A stretch of 64,000 nt of DNA from Calothrix sp. NIES-4105 (GCF_002368415.1 NZ_AP018290.1:9353717-9417716); one strand, 5' to 3'; shown: positions 18,548-27,375, counted from the stretch's first letter. Translations and numbers: made by a program. Notes: generated by a model not told the origin, from the letters alone.

Positions 18548-18610
18548 TTTAAGTAACCAGTGGTTTCCGGATATTTTCGGCGCCAACTGGTAAAAAAATT
18601 TTAAATAGAT

Positions 18611-18684
18611 AAAAAAATTCCCCAAGTTGGTTGTTACCATCAAGGGGAGTGAATTATTAGGGTGCATCTACCATCTACTTGTTC
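18611..18684 (-). ncRNA. nsiR1: NsiR1-like small RNA, unit 4 (diverged stem)
   Basis: Core GGTAGATGCACC is retained. The terminator stem is reduced to TCCCC/GGGGA with a different inner hairpin, followed by a T-run. TCCGGA box at 18703-18708. Confidence 0.78.
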
Positions 18685-18756
18685 GCGTTTGTATTTGCAT
18701 CTTCCGGAGAATTTTCAGTTTCAAGGTGGAAATTAGAAAACTTATGCTAAAAAAAC

Positions 18757-18832
18757 AAAAAAAACCCCTAGTCAAACATTTAAGTCAACTAGGGGAGTGA
18801 GTTATCAGGGTGCATCTACCATATACTTGTTC
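18757..18832 (-). ncRNA. nsiR1: NsiR1-like small RNA, unit 5
   Basis: Full core, stem CCCCTAG/CTAGGGG with a longer loop, T-run of eight. TCCGGA at 18851-18856 and -10-like TATTTA. Confidence 0.85.
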
Positions 18833-18922
18833 GATAAATAACAAGTGTATTCCGGATAAAATTGAATGTATTTAATCATAATATATTTGAGGCAATATTT
18901 GGCGCCTAATTTTTATCAAAAG

Positions 18923-19013
18923 AAAAACCCCTAGTAGAATACCAGTGGAATACCAATGGAAAACCATCTAGGGGAGGGCTAATTATCAGGGTGCATCTAC
19001 CATATACTTGTTC
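18923..19013 (-). ncRNA. nsiR1: NsiR1-like small RNA, unit 6 (long loop)
   Basis: Core conserved; the loop between CCCCTAG and CTAGGGG is extended, making about 91 nt. TCCGGA at 19032-19037, -10-like TCTTTA. Confidence 0.83.
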
Positions 19014-19209
19014 GATAAAGAACAATGAGCATCCGGATAAATCTAGAAATAATAATGCCCAATCATATTGGTGTTGATGTGTTTTGTGATTATTTTGTGT
19101 AAATATCTGAGTATTTGTAGTGAAATAGTATTGTTTTTGAGATAAATTAGTTACATGTACCCGTTCTACCAGACCAAGAAAGCTTTTGGTTTCAAATTAA
19201 TGATCAAAT

Positions 19210-19282
19210 AAAAAAAAACCCCAACTGATTTGAACCAATTGGGGGTTTGAAGATTAAGGTGCATCTACCACTAATGATGTTC
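19210..19282 (-). ncRNA. nsiR1: NsiR1-like small RNA, unit 7, next to hetF
   Basis: The most diverged unit: the 5' end reads GAACATCATTAG and the stem is ACCCCCAA/TTGGGGT, but GGTAGATGCACC is unchanged. TCCGGA at 19301-19306. It is transcribed away from hetF, whose start codon lies 190 bp to the right. Confidence 0.78.
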
Positions 19283-19472
19283 TTTCCCAAATCGATGTGA
19301 TCCGGATAAAGTGGTAAAAGCTTTTTTACTTCGCGGCGCGAAACATTCGGTTCTGTCGATGCATCTAAGATATTAGTAGGGAGAGAAACATTTATGAATG
19401 AACTGTTCGGGAGCAGTCAGGAATGAACACTCCCGTTTCAAAATCTGATTTAGGAGACGAATAGGAGAAGTT

Positions 19473-22001
19473 GTGACCCAGGAATTTCACATTTCCGTAA
19501 CGTTGGTAGGACAAAACGACTACTTGGTACGAACGGAACAAGTCGCGTCTGGGGTGCCATTAGCGGAAGAACTGGTGACTTGGCCTGTAGCTGATTGGTT
19601 AGCAGCTGCTGGGCATCTCATGAATGACCCGCTCAAGTCCGTGTTGCAGGGAGATGCAATGGTGCGGAACTCCGTCAACTTAGCGGCGCTGGGTCAACAA
19701 TTATACAATGAACTTTTTCAAGGCACTCTCAGAGATAGTTGGATAACAGCACAAGGCATTGCTCAGAACCATCAACAAGTTCTGCATTTGCGGATTGGAA
19801 TTAAAGATAATCGTTTGGCGCGCTTACCTTGGGAGGTAATGCAGGCTGGGGATCGTCCGGTTGCGACTGGACCTTATATTTCGTTTTCTCGCTATCAAAC
19901 CGGAGTTGCAGGCGCCTCGCGTTTGCCGTCAATGAATATGCCAATACCGCCTGATGAAGGTGGAATTAAGGTATTAATGGTGCTTGCGTCTCCAACTGAT
20001 TTAGTACGTTTAGATTTGCTCAAGCAAGAAGCAATTAAACTTCAGGCAGAACTGCATCGTCAAGCACCGAATATTACCGAAGGTGGTCATTTTTTTCCTG
20101 ATATACAATTGCATTTTCTGGAGCAACCGGGAAGGGAAGAATTGACGCAAGCCTTAGAACAAGGACGTTACCATATTTTGCACTACTCAGGTCATAGCAA
20201 CTTGGGTGCAAACGGTGGCGAAATTTATCTAGTGAACCGACGAACTGGTTTAACAGAGACTTTAACTGGTGATGATTTAGCTGGTTTGCTTGTCAATAAT
20301 AATATCCAAATGGCGGTATTTAATTCCTGTTTAGGAGCTTATGGCGCTTCTGGTGGGAATGGGGAAACAGGTGAGCAAAGTTTAACAGAGAGTCTGGTTA
20401 AACGCGGTATCCGTAGCGTCTTGGCAATGTCCGAACGAATCCCCGACGAAGTGGCACTGACATTAACACAATTGTTTTACCGCAATTTGATAATGGGATA
20501 CCCAATCGATTTGTGTGTAAGTCGTGTACGTCAAGGATTAATTTCTGCATACGGTTCGCATCAAATGTACTGGGCTTTGCCAATTTTATACCTCCACTCA
20601 GAATTTGATGGAAATCTTAGCCCTGGCTTATATTTACCGCAAAGAACAGAACTATTACCTGAGTACTCACCTTCTATAAGGGCAACAAACGCGCTGTACA
20701 CTGGTATGGGCGATGATGCTCAAATGTCATTACCAATCGATGACGTCATGTCGGGATCACTTGGACAAGACGACTTAGAACTCGATTGGTTAGGAGAAGA
20801 AACTTGGGGTGACTTAGTTGACGAAATCGAGGATTATGATGACCCAAGCTATGCTGATGATTCGGCTATAGTTTCTGACTTATTCCGTCAACTCGACCAG
20901 CAAAAAGCTGTAGAATCTTCAATCTCGGATTCTCTCATTGATCCGGAAGAGACTATTCCTGGTCTTGAAGTCTCTGATGATTTATCTTCCGTTGATCGGC
21001 AGGTCGAAAAGTGGCGCCGAGACAGGTCAGCAAGAGATTCAGAATCTATAGTATCTAGAGCCTCAAATCAAACTAGTCTCCAGGGCAGGGAAATGCTTGG
21101 TAGTACTAATGCTTCAAATAGCACCATAACTACATCACCCCATGACCTAGTTAGCATCAAAGAACAAGGTGTAAAGCGTCGTAAGTCGAAATTAATACCA
21201 CTTGTTGGACTTGTTGGAGCAGGTGCAATTGCATTTGCAGTTGGAATAAACTGGTGGCACCAGCCAAACGTATTAAACAATTTACCTCAAGTTACGGTTC
21301 CGGACTATAGTAAAATTAACTTAGACAAAGAAAAAACAGAAAAAGTTACAGCATTTGCAACTGAAAAAATCAATCAAGGTGATTTAAATACAGGATTAAA
21401 AGCCATCGAAGCTTTGCTAAATCGTAACGCACTCCCAGAGGCAGAGACAGTACTCAAACTAATACCACAGCAAAACATCGATAACCCATCCGTAACTTTC
21501 TTATTTGGGCGCCTAGCATGGCAATCAATACAAGTAGGCAACAAAAAATATAGTATTGATGACGCGCGTCGTTATTGGCAAACAGCTGTCAAAGCCAAGC
21601 CAGATTCAATAGTTTATACTAACGCTTTAGGATTTGCTTACTACGCAGAAGGTGATATTAATCGAGCTAACGACTCTTGGTTTCAAGCTTTAAGCATAGC
21701 TACAAAAGCGCAACAGCCAACAGCATTAAACATGTCGGCAAACGCATCTGTGCAACCTACACAGCGGCAAGACCTAATGGCTTACGCAGGATTAGCCCTT
21801 GGACTGTATAAATCAGCACAGCAACAACCACCAGCCAAACGTGAGCAATATCTCAGCGAAGCAGTAAAACTGCGTCAAAAAGTAATAAGTGAAGACCCAA
21901 GAAGTTTCCAAGTTGATAAACTCAATCAAAATTGGTTATGGACTGAAAAAATCACCCAAGATTGGAAATCACTACTAAAAATACCAAGTCAGCGACGATA
22001 A
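19473..22001 (+). CDS. hetF: Heterocyst differentiation protease HetF (CHAT domain)
   Basis: 842 residues. The N-terminal two fifths is a CHAT caspase-like domain with catalytic H241 (LHYSGHSNLG) and C286 (MAVFNSCLGAYG). An acidic linker follows at about 410-540, then one membrane helix (LIPLVGLVGAGAIAFAVGI, about 571-589) and a helical TPR-like C terminus. HetF is needed for heterocyst commitment and cell division control in Nostoc and acts as a protease. GTG start at 19473 with AGGAGA 4 bp upstream. The NsiR1 array directly upstream, as in Nostoc, supports the name. Confidence 0.93.
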   Translation: MTQEFHISVTLVGQNDYLVRTEQVASGVPLAEELVTWPVADWLAAAGHLMNDPLKSVLQGDAMVRNSVNLAALGQQLYNELFQGTLRDSWITAQGIAQNHQQVLHLRIGIKDNRLARLPWEVMQAGDRPVATGPYISFSRYQTGVAGASRLPSMNMPIPPDEGGIKVLMVLASPTDLVRLDLLKQEAIKLQAELHRQAPNITEGGHFFPDIQLHFLEQPGREELTQALEQGRYHILHYSGHSNLGANGGEIYLVNRRTGLTETLTGDDLAGLLVNNNIQMAVFNSCLGAYGASGGNGETGEQSLTESLVKRGIRSVLAMSERIPDEVALTLTQLFYRNLIMGYPIDLCVSRVRQGLISAYGSHQMYWALPILYLHSEFDGNLSPGLYLPQRTELLPEYSPSIRATNALYTGMGDDAQMSLPIDDVMSGSLGQDDLELDWLGEETWGDLVDEIEDYDDPSYADDSAIVSDLFRQLDQQKAVESSISDSLIDPEETIPGLEVSDDLSSVDRQVEKWRRDRSARDSESIVSRASNQTSLQGREMLGSTNASNSTITTSPHDLVSIKEQGVKRRKSKLIPLVGLVGAGAIAFAVGINWWHQPNVLNNLPQVTVPDYSKINLDKEKTEKVTAFATEKINQGDLNTGLKAIEALLNRNALPEAETVLKLIPQQNIDNPSVTFLFGRLAWQSIQVGNKKYSIDDARRYWQTAVKAKPDSIVYTNALGFAYYAEGDINRANDSWFQALSIATKAQQPTALNMSANASVQPTQRQDLMAYAGLALGLYKSAQQQPPAKREQYLSEAVKLRQKVISEDPRSFQVDKLNQNWLWTEKITQDWKSLLKIPSQRR

Positions 22002-22013
22002 ACATAAATGTAG

Positions 22014-22033
22014 AGACGCGACATGTCGCGTCT
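22014..22033. repeat. AGAC...GTCT palindrome, copy 2
   Basis: Perfect 20-nt palindrome AGACGCGACATGTCGCGTCT just after hetF. With copy 3 it also forms a larger inverted repeat GTAGAGACGCGA ... TCGCGTCTCTAC, plausibly terminating hetF and the convergent gene. Confidence 0.75.
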
Positions 22034-22052
22034 GATGTTGATGTTCAAATCA

Positions 22053-22072
22053 AGACGCGATATATCGCGTCT
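22053..22072. repeat. AGAC...GTCT palindrome, copy 3
   Basis: Perfect 20-nt palindrome AGACGCGATATATCGCGTCT, 19 bp after copy 2. Confidence 0.75.
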
Positions 22073-22079
22073 CTACAAA

Positions 22080-22739
22080 TTATTTAATTCCCTCAAACCT
22101 GCCCAAGAAAGTTGGTGACGGGCGGGTTACATGAACTTCCCACAAAGCTTTGATAGTAGACACTTGTTCTCTAAAAGTGTAAAAAGAAACAGTTTTTTTA
22201 CTATAGCTTCCCCAGTCAGGAGTACCTAAACCAGTTGCCTCAATACCAAGTTGACGACACGTGTAAACAGCGCGCGGTAAATGGAAATTTTGCGTAACTA
22301 AAATAGCTTCCTTAACACCAAAAATCTCTTTAGCACGGTAACAGCTTTCATAAGTGCTGAACCCTGCATGGTCAAGAGTTATATCTTCTACTGGTACACC
22401 CTGTGAAACCGCATAGTTCTGCATGACCATGACTTCATTGTAGTCAATACTACTATTGTCGCCCGTCATTAATATCTTTTGTACACGTCCCAATTTATAC
22501 AAATCAACAGCAGCAGTTACTCTATCAGCAAGCATTGGTGTAGGTGTGTTATCTGGACGAATTCCGGCGCCAAACACCACAGCGACTTTTTGCGTTGGAA
22601 CTTTGGCAACTTCAGTAAAACGACGAGTGTTAGTAGCTGCATTCACGTACAAACCAAGAGTAAAGGGAGAAAGAATAGAGTTTACAATCATAACTCCCAA
22701 AATTAGGCGCCAATGCAATAGTAACGATTTAGGAAACAT
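22080..22739 (-). CDS. SanA/YdcF-family membrane protein (DUF218)
   Basis: 219 residues from ATG 22739 (in-frame upstream starts to 22829 look spurious). One N-terminal membrane helix (LILGVMIVNSILSPFTLG), then the DUF218 fold: VVFGAGIRPDNTPTPMLADRV, ILMTGDNSS and AILVTQNFHLPRAVYTC. SanA-type proteins contribute to envelope barrier function (vancomycin exclusion in enterobacteria); substrate unknown. Periplasmic domain predicted. Confidence 0.9.
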   Translation of the reverse strand: MFPKSLLLHWRLILGVMIVNSILSPFTLGLYVNAATNTRRFTEVAKVPTQKVAVVFGAGIRPDNTPTPMLADRVTAAVDLYKLGRVQKILMTGDNSSIDYNEVMVMQNYAVSQGVPVEDITLDHAGFSTYESCYRAKEIFGVKEAILVTQNFHLPRAVYTCRQLGIEATGLGTPDWGSYSKKTVSFYTFREQVSTIKALWEVHVTRPSPTFLGRFEGIK

Positions 22740-22891
22740 ATGATTATTTACTGTGTGTGAGATATATCTATTATCTATAAGATTTTTCCCAGTCAACAAT
22801 AGTTTCTCAGGATAAACAAAAAATATCAAGTGTAAAAAATTACCTTGACTTACTAATTGTAGCTACATATATACATATATATAAATAAATA

Positions 22892-22928
22892 AATAAAGGG
22901 TAAGAAATTAATTCGCTTACCCTTTATT
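22892..22928 (-). terminator. Rho-independent terminator of the Spy-like gene
   Basis: AATAAAGGGTAAG and its exact complement CTTACCCTTTATT form a 13-bp stem. On the minus strand the stem is followed by TTATTTATTTAT. It lies 58 bp past the stop codon of the Spy-like gene. Confidence 0.75.
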
Positions 22929-22985
22929 AGTATGGTCGTCACTGACGACCTACGTACTCTTTACTACGTAATCTTTACGCTTTAA

Positions 22986-23483
22986 TTATTGATTTTGCTG
23001 TTGCTGTTGTTGACGTTGTTGACGCTTTTGCTGCCATTGCGCGCGCTGTTGTTCGAGTTGGCGTTTTTGGTCAGCAGTGAAAACGCTGTCCATCTTCGCT
23101 TTTTGAGCTTCTCGAATTTGCTTAATTCTAGCTTTTTGATCCTCATTCAAATTCAAGGATTGCATCAGCTCACGACGATTAGTACGTTGCCCTTGTTGAC
23201 GCTGTGATTTGGCTGCTTCAAGTTTTGCAAGCTGGTCAGGTGTATAAACTTTTTCTATAAGGCTTCTAGTTTCTTGCTTAATGTCACGCAACTGTTGTTT
23301 TTGTGTGTCGGTGAGATTCAAATTTGCCCAGTTACCTCCTTTTTTGTAAGGAGTTTGCTCACCTTGTGCGATCAATGGGAATCCTTTATGAATTGCATCT
23401 GCTTTAACAATCAAAGGAACTGTAGCAACACTAAAAGCAACGGCGCCTACTAAGAAAGGCATTAATTTATTAATTTTCATCAT
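22986..23483 (-). CDS. Spy/CpxP-like periplasmic LTxxQ protein
   Basis: 165 residues. Signal peptide (FLVGAVAFSVATVPLIVKADA), then two LTxxQ-type repeats: LTDTQKQQLRDIKQE near 57 and LNEDQKARIKQIREA near 111, ending in a Q/R-rich tail. This is the all-helical Spy/CpxP/ZraP family of periplasmic chaperones or metal/stress adaptors. The polyQ end (QQKRQQRQQQQQQNQ) is unusual. A terminator follows at 22892-22928. Confidence 0.88.
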   Translation of the reverse strand: MMKINKLMPFLVGAVAFSVATVPLIVKADAIHKGFPLIAQGEQTPYKKGGNWANLNLTDTQKQQLRDIKQETRSLIEKVYTPDQLAKLEAAKSQRQQGQRTNRRELMQSLNLNEDQKARIKQIREAQKAKMDSVFTADQKRQLEQQRAQWQQKRQQRQQQQQQNQ

Positions 23484-23582
23484 ACCTGAGAAGTAAATAT
23501 CTGTTTGTTTACATCAACATCATAAGAAATTTCCTTTGCTTACAGCATCAGCTAAACGTCATGACTTATACCATGACTTTTT

Positions 23583-24377
23583 TCATGCTACTTCTACTTT
23601 TAATCGTTTGAACATCGCTTCGCGCGCGGAGATTGCTAATTTATCTTCCAGAGGTTTTAACTGGATAGGCTGTTGATATTTCAAACGTAATGCGGTTTGA
23701 ATAAGCCAGTCTGCCACAAAAGGGTTTTTGGGTAATAGGGGACCGTGGGAGTATGTAGCAATGGCATTTTGATGAAATGCTCCTTCAGTACCGTCTTCAC
23801 CGTTGTTACCCAAACCGTAAATAACTTTGCCTAGTGCTTCGACTTTTCCGAGTTTGGTGCGTCCACCGTGGTTTTCAAAACCAACTAAATAAGCTTTAGT
23901 ACCAGTCATTTCTTCAAGGTCGCGCGCAAGTTTTGTTGCAGTAACTTCAATCACTAAGTTACCAATACAGCGCTTAGTGTTTTCACCTGGATGTATTGAT
24001 ACTAAATCTAAAATTCCTAATCCTTCGATACGCTGTCCGGCGCCTGGTTCGTAGTAATGTCCAAGTAGTTGAGGTGAACCACAGGTAAATACACCTGGTG
24101 TACCATTATCTAATTTTTCACGCATCGCCTGTGCTTTGGCCCCTATTAAATCACGCATCACAAGTTCTTGCTGACGGTCTTGGGCGCCTCCCCCAACGAT
24201 AATATCTACAGATTTAATGTCTTCTGGAGTTGCATAGTCGTCAAGGGCTACTATTTTAACATCAAATTGGCGCCATTGCGCGCGGCGCTGTATTGTAATC
24301 ACGTTACCTCTGTCACCATAGGTACTCATCAACTTGGGATATAACCAACCGATAACTATCTCGTAGTGCGTACTCAT
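23583..24377 (-). CDS. gatD: GatD-like glutamine amidotransferase of the MurT/GatD complex
   Basis: 264 residues of the class I glutaminase (CobB/CobQ-like) fold. Catalytic C99 in GVFTCGSPQLLG and H211 in ATYSHGPLLPKNP are both present, as is GFENHGGRT. In Gram-positive bacteria GatD supplies ammonia to MurT to amidate lipid II D-glutamate. A murT gene lies 630 bp upstream on the same strand, separated by an opposing gene. Cyanobacteria carry this pair although their wall is Gram-negative; the product in this organism is inferred. Confidence 0.88.
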   Translation of the reverse strand: MSTHYEIVIGWLYPKLMSTYGDRGNVITIQRRAQWRQFDVKIVALDDYATPEDIKSVDIIVGGGAQDRQQELVMRDLIGAKAQAMREKLDNGTPGVFTCGSPQLLGHYYEPGAGQRIEGLGILDLVSIHPGENTKRCIGNLVIEVTATKLARDLEEMTGTKAYLVGFENHGGRTKLGKVEALGKVIYGLGNNGEDGTEGAFHQNAIATYSHGPLLPKNPFVADWLIQTALRLKYQQPIQLKPLEDKLAISAREAMFKRLKVEVA

Positions 24378-24533
24378 AAATTTTTACCTAAAGCTGAATA
24401 ATTTTAATACTTTATTTTTGAGAATGCTAAACAAATTAGAAGTAATGTAAACGTTTGTTCAATTACCTCGAACAAAGCATTACCATATTTTGTGTCTGTG
24501 TCCGACGTTCCTGTAAAATTACTTAGTTGAGAA

Positions 24534-24935
24534 ATGGACTGTAAAACAGCGACTTTGGTTTATCAGGGTGGAAACTACCTCGAAAATATCCGTGAGATTT
24601 TCCCCGTTGCTTGGAAATTTCTAGAAGAAGTCTCCGAAGCTTATGTGGATGGAAAACCCGATAAATTTGATTCAGATATCAGAGACATAGTTGGGGAGCA
24701 ACCATTTAAATTTAGAATGGTTCACCGTGATGATAAAGACCAGTTGACAAAAGATTTATCTGATTTATTGGGTGATATCACCTCACGTTTGTTACTAGAG
24801 AAGCATTTTTCTGAAGTAGTAGGAAAACCTGTATTTTTTAGCACAATTTGTTGTAATAGCCATTTGACTTCTGACCACGAATTAAGTTTGGAGGAAGTTT
24901 TGCCATTACAGTGTGCAGCAGTGAAATTACAATAA
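24534..24935 (+). CDS. Conserved hypothetical protein, 133 aa
   Basis: 133 residues, ATG 24534, no strong ribosome site. Acidic, alpha/beta, with Cys near the start and end (MDCKTATLVY, STICCNSH) and no recognised motif. It is inserted on the plus strand between gatD and murT and ends before a tandem TGCTGAG repeat. Function unknown. Confidence 0.65.
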   Translation: MDCKTATLVYQGGNYLENIREIFPVAWKFLEEVSEAYVDGKPDKFDSDIRDIVGEQPFKFRMVHRDDKDQLTKDLSDLLGDITSRLLLEKHFSEVVGKPVFFSTICCNSHLTSDHELSLEEVLPLQCAAVKLQ

Positions 24936-24950
24936 GTGAGGAGTTAGGAG

Positions 24951-24980
24951 TGCTGAGTGCTGAGTGCTGAGTGCTGAGTA
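24951..24980. repeat. TGCTGAG heptamer, four tandem copies
   Basis: Four consecutive TGCTGAG units (STRR). The same heptamer recurs at 26468-26482, 32951-32993 and, inverted, at 33117-33148. Confidence 0.8.
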
Positions 24981-24981
24981 C

Positions 24982-24998
24982 GGTGGGCAGTGCCCACC
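24982..24998. repeat. GGTGGGCA-N-TGCCCACC hairpin, copy 1
   Basis: Perfect 8-bp arms around one G. It lies 10 bp past the murT stop on the minus strand and could end that transcript. A second copy is at 31273-31289. Confidence 0.7.
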
Positions 24999-25007
24999 CT
25001 ACATTCA

Positions 25008-26366
25008 TTACCTGATTTTTTTACCTGTGAGAACCTCGCGCACATCCAACATTGCAGTATAAGTTGGTAGGATATGCAAAGTCTCATCCGGTTTAGTATG
25101 TTCTAACGCAGTATTAATTGCTGTCTTTAAATCTTCCTCAACAATCAAATTAATCTTACTATCATAAGAATCGCTATATTTCAAACGTAGTGCCATATCA
25201 TATACCCTGTCTCCACTTACAACAAGGGTTCCACCACGTTGAACTAGCGCTTCCGTATCTACATCCCATATCCAAGATACATCTTCACCATCTTGTACCC
25301 TGTCATTAAGTATCAACAGCGTAGTTTTATCATTGCTTTCAGTAACAACTCGAATCGTTTCGTTTGTACCTACAGGGTTCTTAGATAGCAAAATTCTGAC
25401 TCGTTTACCATCGATTTGCAACTCTTCCGCGCGTCCAAATGCGGGTTGAAATGTGGGTATAGTCTCCCTAACAGTAGCTTCATCAACACCTAATTCAATT
25501 GCTGCCGTTGCTGCTGCTAAAGTATTGTACTTGTTATAAAGTCCAACCAGCACCTGTGACCATTCGCTGCTGTTCAAAGCTGGTTTGCTACGCTTAAAAC
25601 CGCAACTGGGACAGTTAAATTCTCCCAAGTGCGATAAATAAACACCTTCATAGTCAAGCGAGTGTCCACAGTTAGGACAATATATCGAGTCTACAGCGTG
25701 AGGAATTTCTTCAAGATACTTATTTGGTTCATTCAAACCGAAAAATACGACTTTTTGCGATAGCTGCTGACCTAGATAAGATAAAGTCGGGTCGTCAGCG
25801 TTAGAAATAACAGTAGTATTTGGGGAATTCGTCGATATAGCTTTTGTCCACCGTTTACTAATCGTATCGACTTCGCCATATCTATCTAACTGGTCACGAA
25901 ATAGATTTAAGCATAAAATCGCTTTCGGTTGAATCGGCGCCAGTACTTTCGGCACAATATTCTCATCAACTTCTAAAATCGCGTAGTCAACATTCAAACC
26001 ACCAAAAGCATCAGCACTTTCCATTAAAGCAGTAACCAAGCCATTTTCGAGATTGGCGCCAGTAGAATTATGCGCGACCTTAAACCCCTTACGTTCAAGA
26101 ATTTCCCGTAATAATAATGAAGTCGTAGTTTTACCATTCGTACCAGCAATTAGAATAACTCCATTTTTAACCTGTTGGCTGAGTAACTCTAATAAACGAG
26201 GTTCTATTTTGCGTGCTATAGAACCAGGAAGCACCGAAGCAGCACCCAAACGCAGCGCGCGTACAGCGATCTGGACACTTTTTGCCGCTGACACAGCCAT
26301 TCCCAGTTTTACTCTATCAATCAAATTTATATTCTTACCCACGTCCGTACCCTTATTTTCAGGCAA
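25008..26366 (-). CDS. murT: Mur ligase-family lipid II isoglutaminyl synthase subunit MurT
   Basis: 452 residues. Mur-ligase P-loop GTNGKTTTS at 75-83, then LEVDEN and FRDQLDRYGE typical of MurT. A four-Cys zinc ribbon (YCPNCGHSLDYE and FNCPSCGF, about 229-258) is inserted in the middle domain, the hallmark separating MurT from MurC-F. The C-terminal DUF1727 part has VDTEAL and HILPTYTAMLDVREVL. Works with GatD to amidate peptidoglycan precursors; substrate in cyanobacteria is inferred. Confidence 0.93.
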   Translation of the reverse strand: MPENKGTDVGKNINLIDRVKLGMAVSAAKSVQIAVRALRLGAASVLPGSIARKIEPRLLELLSQQVKNGVILIAGTNGKTTTSLLLREILERKGFKVAHNSTGANLENGLVTALMESADAFGGLNVDYAILEVDENIVPKVLAPIQPKAILCLNLFRDQLDRYGEVDTISKRWTKAISTNSPNTTVISNADDPTLSYLGQQLSQKVVFFGLNEPNKYLEEIPHAVDSIYCPNCGHSLDYEGVYLSHLGEFNCPSCGFKRSKPALNSSEWSQVLVGLYNKYNTLAAATAAIELGVDEATVRETIPTFQPAFGRAEELQIDGKRVRILLSKNPVGTNETIRVVTESNDKTTLLILNDRVQDGEDVSWIWDVDTEALVQRGGTLVVSGDRVYDMALRLKYSDSYDSKINLIVEEDLKTAINTALEHTKPDETLHILPTYTAMLDVREVLTGKKIR

Positions 26367-26467
26367 ATGCTAGTAACCAGCACAATAAAGAAAAATTAAT
26401 AAGCGAGAGTTTAGCGAATCTTCGTAAAAAAAGCCAGCATTTCTAATACAAAGTGCGCTCGTAGAAA

Positions 26468-26482
26468 GTGCTGAGTGCTGAG
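26468..26482. repeat. TGCTGAG heptamer, two copies
   Basis: Two tandem TGCTGAG units running straight into an AGAC...GTCT palindrome. Followed after 40 bp by CACTCAGCACGAGCGCAC, related to the 14750 tract. Confidence 0.65.
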
Positions 26483-26485
26483 TAG

Positions 26486-26505
26486 AGACACGATTAATCG
26501 TGTCT
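26486..26505. repeat. AGAC...GTCT palindrome, copy 4
   Basis: Perfect 20-nt palindrome AGACACGATTAATCGTGTCT in the spacer upstream of murT. Confidence 0.75.
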
Positions 26506-26667
26506 TTACAAGTTAGAAGTTCCCACTCAGCACGAGCGCACTCGTTACTCGTTACTCTTTGGAGTTATCTTAAAAATGGTGCAGGCGTAAATGATTTTTC
26601 TAGTCCAGTCTGCTTTCTTCAGCACAAATTTACCAAAATTATCTATCAAAGTTGAAAGGCTGTTTTA

Positions 26668-27264
26668 ATGAATTGCATGAAGTTGGATATAAAAAATATA
26701 CTCCAAAGTATAATTACAGACTGGCGCCAGTTTCTGTCAAGATGCTTGCTGCTGACAATTTGCTTGTGTTGTTTAATTATTCAACCAGCCCAAGCTGGTA
26801 TAAATGATGACAGGAACGACGGAAATATTTTTGTTGTGTATGCAGGAAACGGTTCGCTGATACCACCCAAAGAAAACCTCCCAACCGCACTTAAAGAACA
26901 CAAACCGATATTTATGGCGTTCTACGTCGATGACAGCAAAGACTGTAAACAGTATGCAATTACTATAAACCGAGTACAAGAATTTTATGGGCGCCCATCT
27001 GAAATTATCCCCGTAAATGTCGATACAATTTTGCCTAAAGATAAATATGAACCAACCGAGCCAGGTTACTACTACTCCGGTAAGGTTCCTCAAGTTGTAG
27101 TATTTAATCAGGAAGGCAAAGTCGTTTTAAACAAAACAGGTCAAGTACCCTTTGAAGAAATCGACGATAAATTTAGAGAAGTGTTTGATTTGCTACCACG
27201 TACCGAATCAGTAGAATTAAAGCGTCGTTCCTTCAACGAGTTCAGCAGTGAGTTAGCTAAATAA
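26668..27264 (+). CDS. Thylakoid membrane photosystem I accumulation factor
   Basis: 198 residues. A hydrophobic signal/anchor (CLLLTICLCCLIIQPAQA) ends near residue 43, followed directly by GINDDRNDGNIFVVYAGN, then a thioredoxin-like fold (IFMAFYVDDSKDCKQY, GKVPQVVVFNQ with the cis-Pro loop) and the conserved end LPRTESVELKRRSFNEF. This matches the cyanobacterial family needed for photosystem I accumulation. The Trx CxxC is absent (only DCKQY), so it is not a classical oxidoreductase. In-frame ATG at 26677 is an alternative start. Confidence 0.88.
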   Translation: MNCMKLDIKNILQSIITDWRQFLSRCLLLTICLCCLIIQPAQAGINDDRNDGNIFVVYAGNGSLIPPKENLPTALKEHKPIFMAFYVDDSKDCKQYAITINRVQEFYGRPSEIIPVNVDTILPKDKYEPTEPGYYYSGKVPQVVVFNQEGKVVLNKTGQVPFEEIDDKFREVFDLLPRTESVELKRRSFNEFSSELAK

Positions 27265-27375
27265 CATAATGGGTAGGCATAATTTGCCTGCCTGAAAATT
27301 TGGTGTTATTGAATACTACATTTACCAAGCAAGAAAGAGATAATAATAAAATAGAATTAAACCGCAATGCCTCCT

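Larger units (their letters stand above)
18268..19306 (-). promoter_or_regulatory. Seven TCCGGA-type promoter boxes of the NsiR1 array
   Basis: Boxes (minus strand) are at 18268-18273 and 18419-18424 (TCCTGA) and at 18566-18571, 18703-18708, 18851-18856, 19032-19037 and 19301-19306 (TCCGGA). Each is exactly 18 nt from the conserved GAACA. TCCGGA near -35 is the known signature of heterocyst-specific, HetR-dependent (DIF+) promoters in Nostoc; its use here is inferred from that. Confidence 0.75.

Noticed and set aside
18180-19282. CRISPR array
   Set aside because: The repeat units are about 70-90 nt with spacing of 135-287 bp and diverged interiors, and no cas genes are near; the terminator and promoter boxes fit small-RNA genes.
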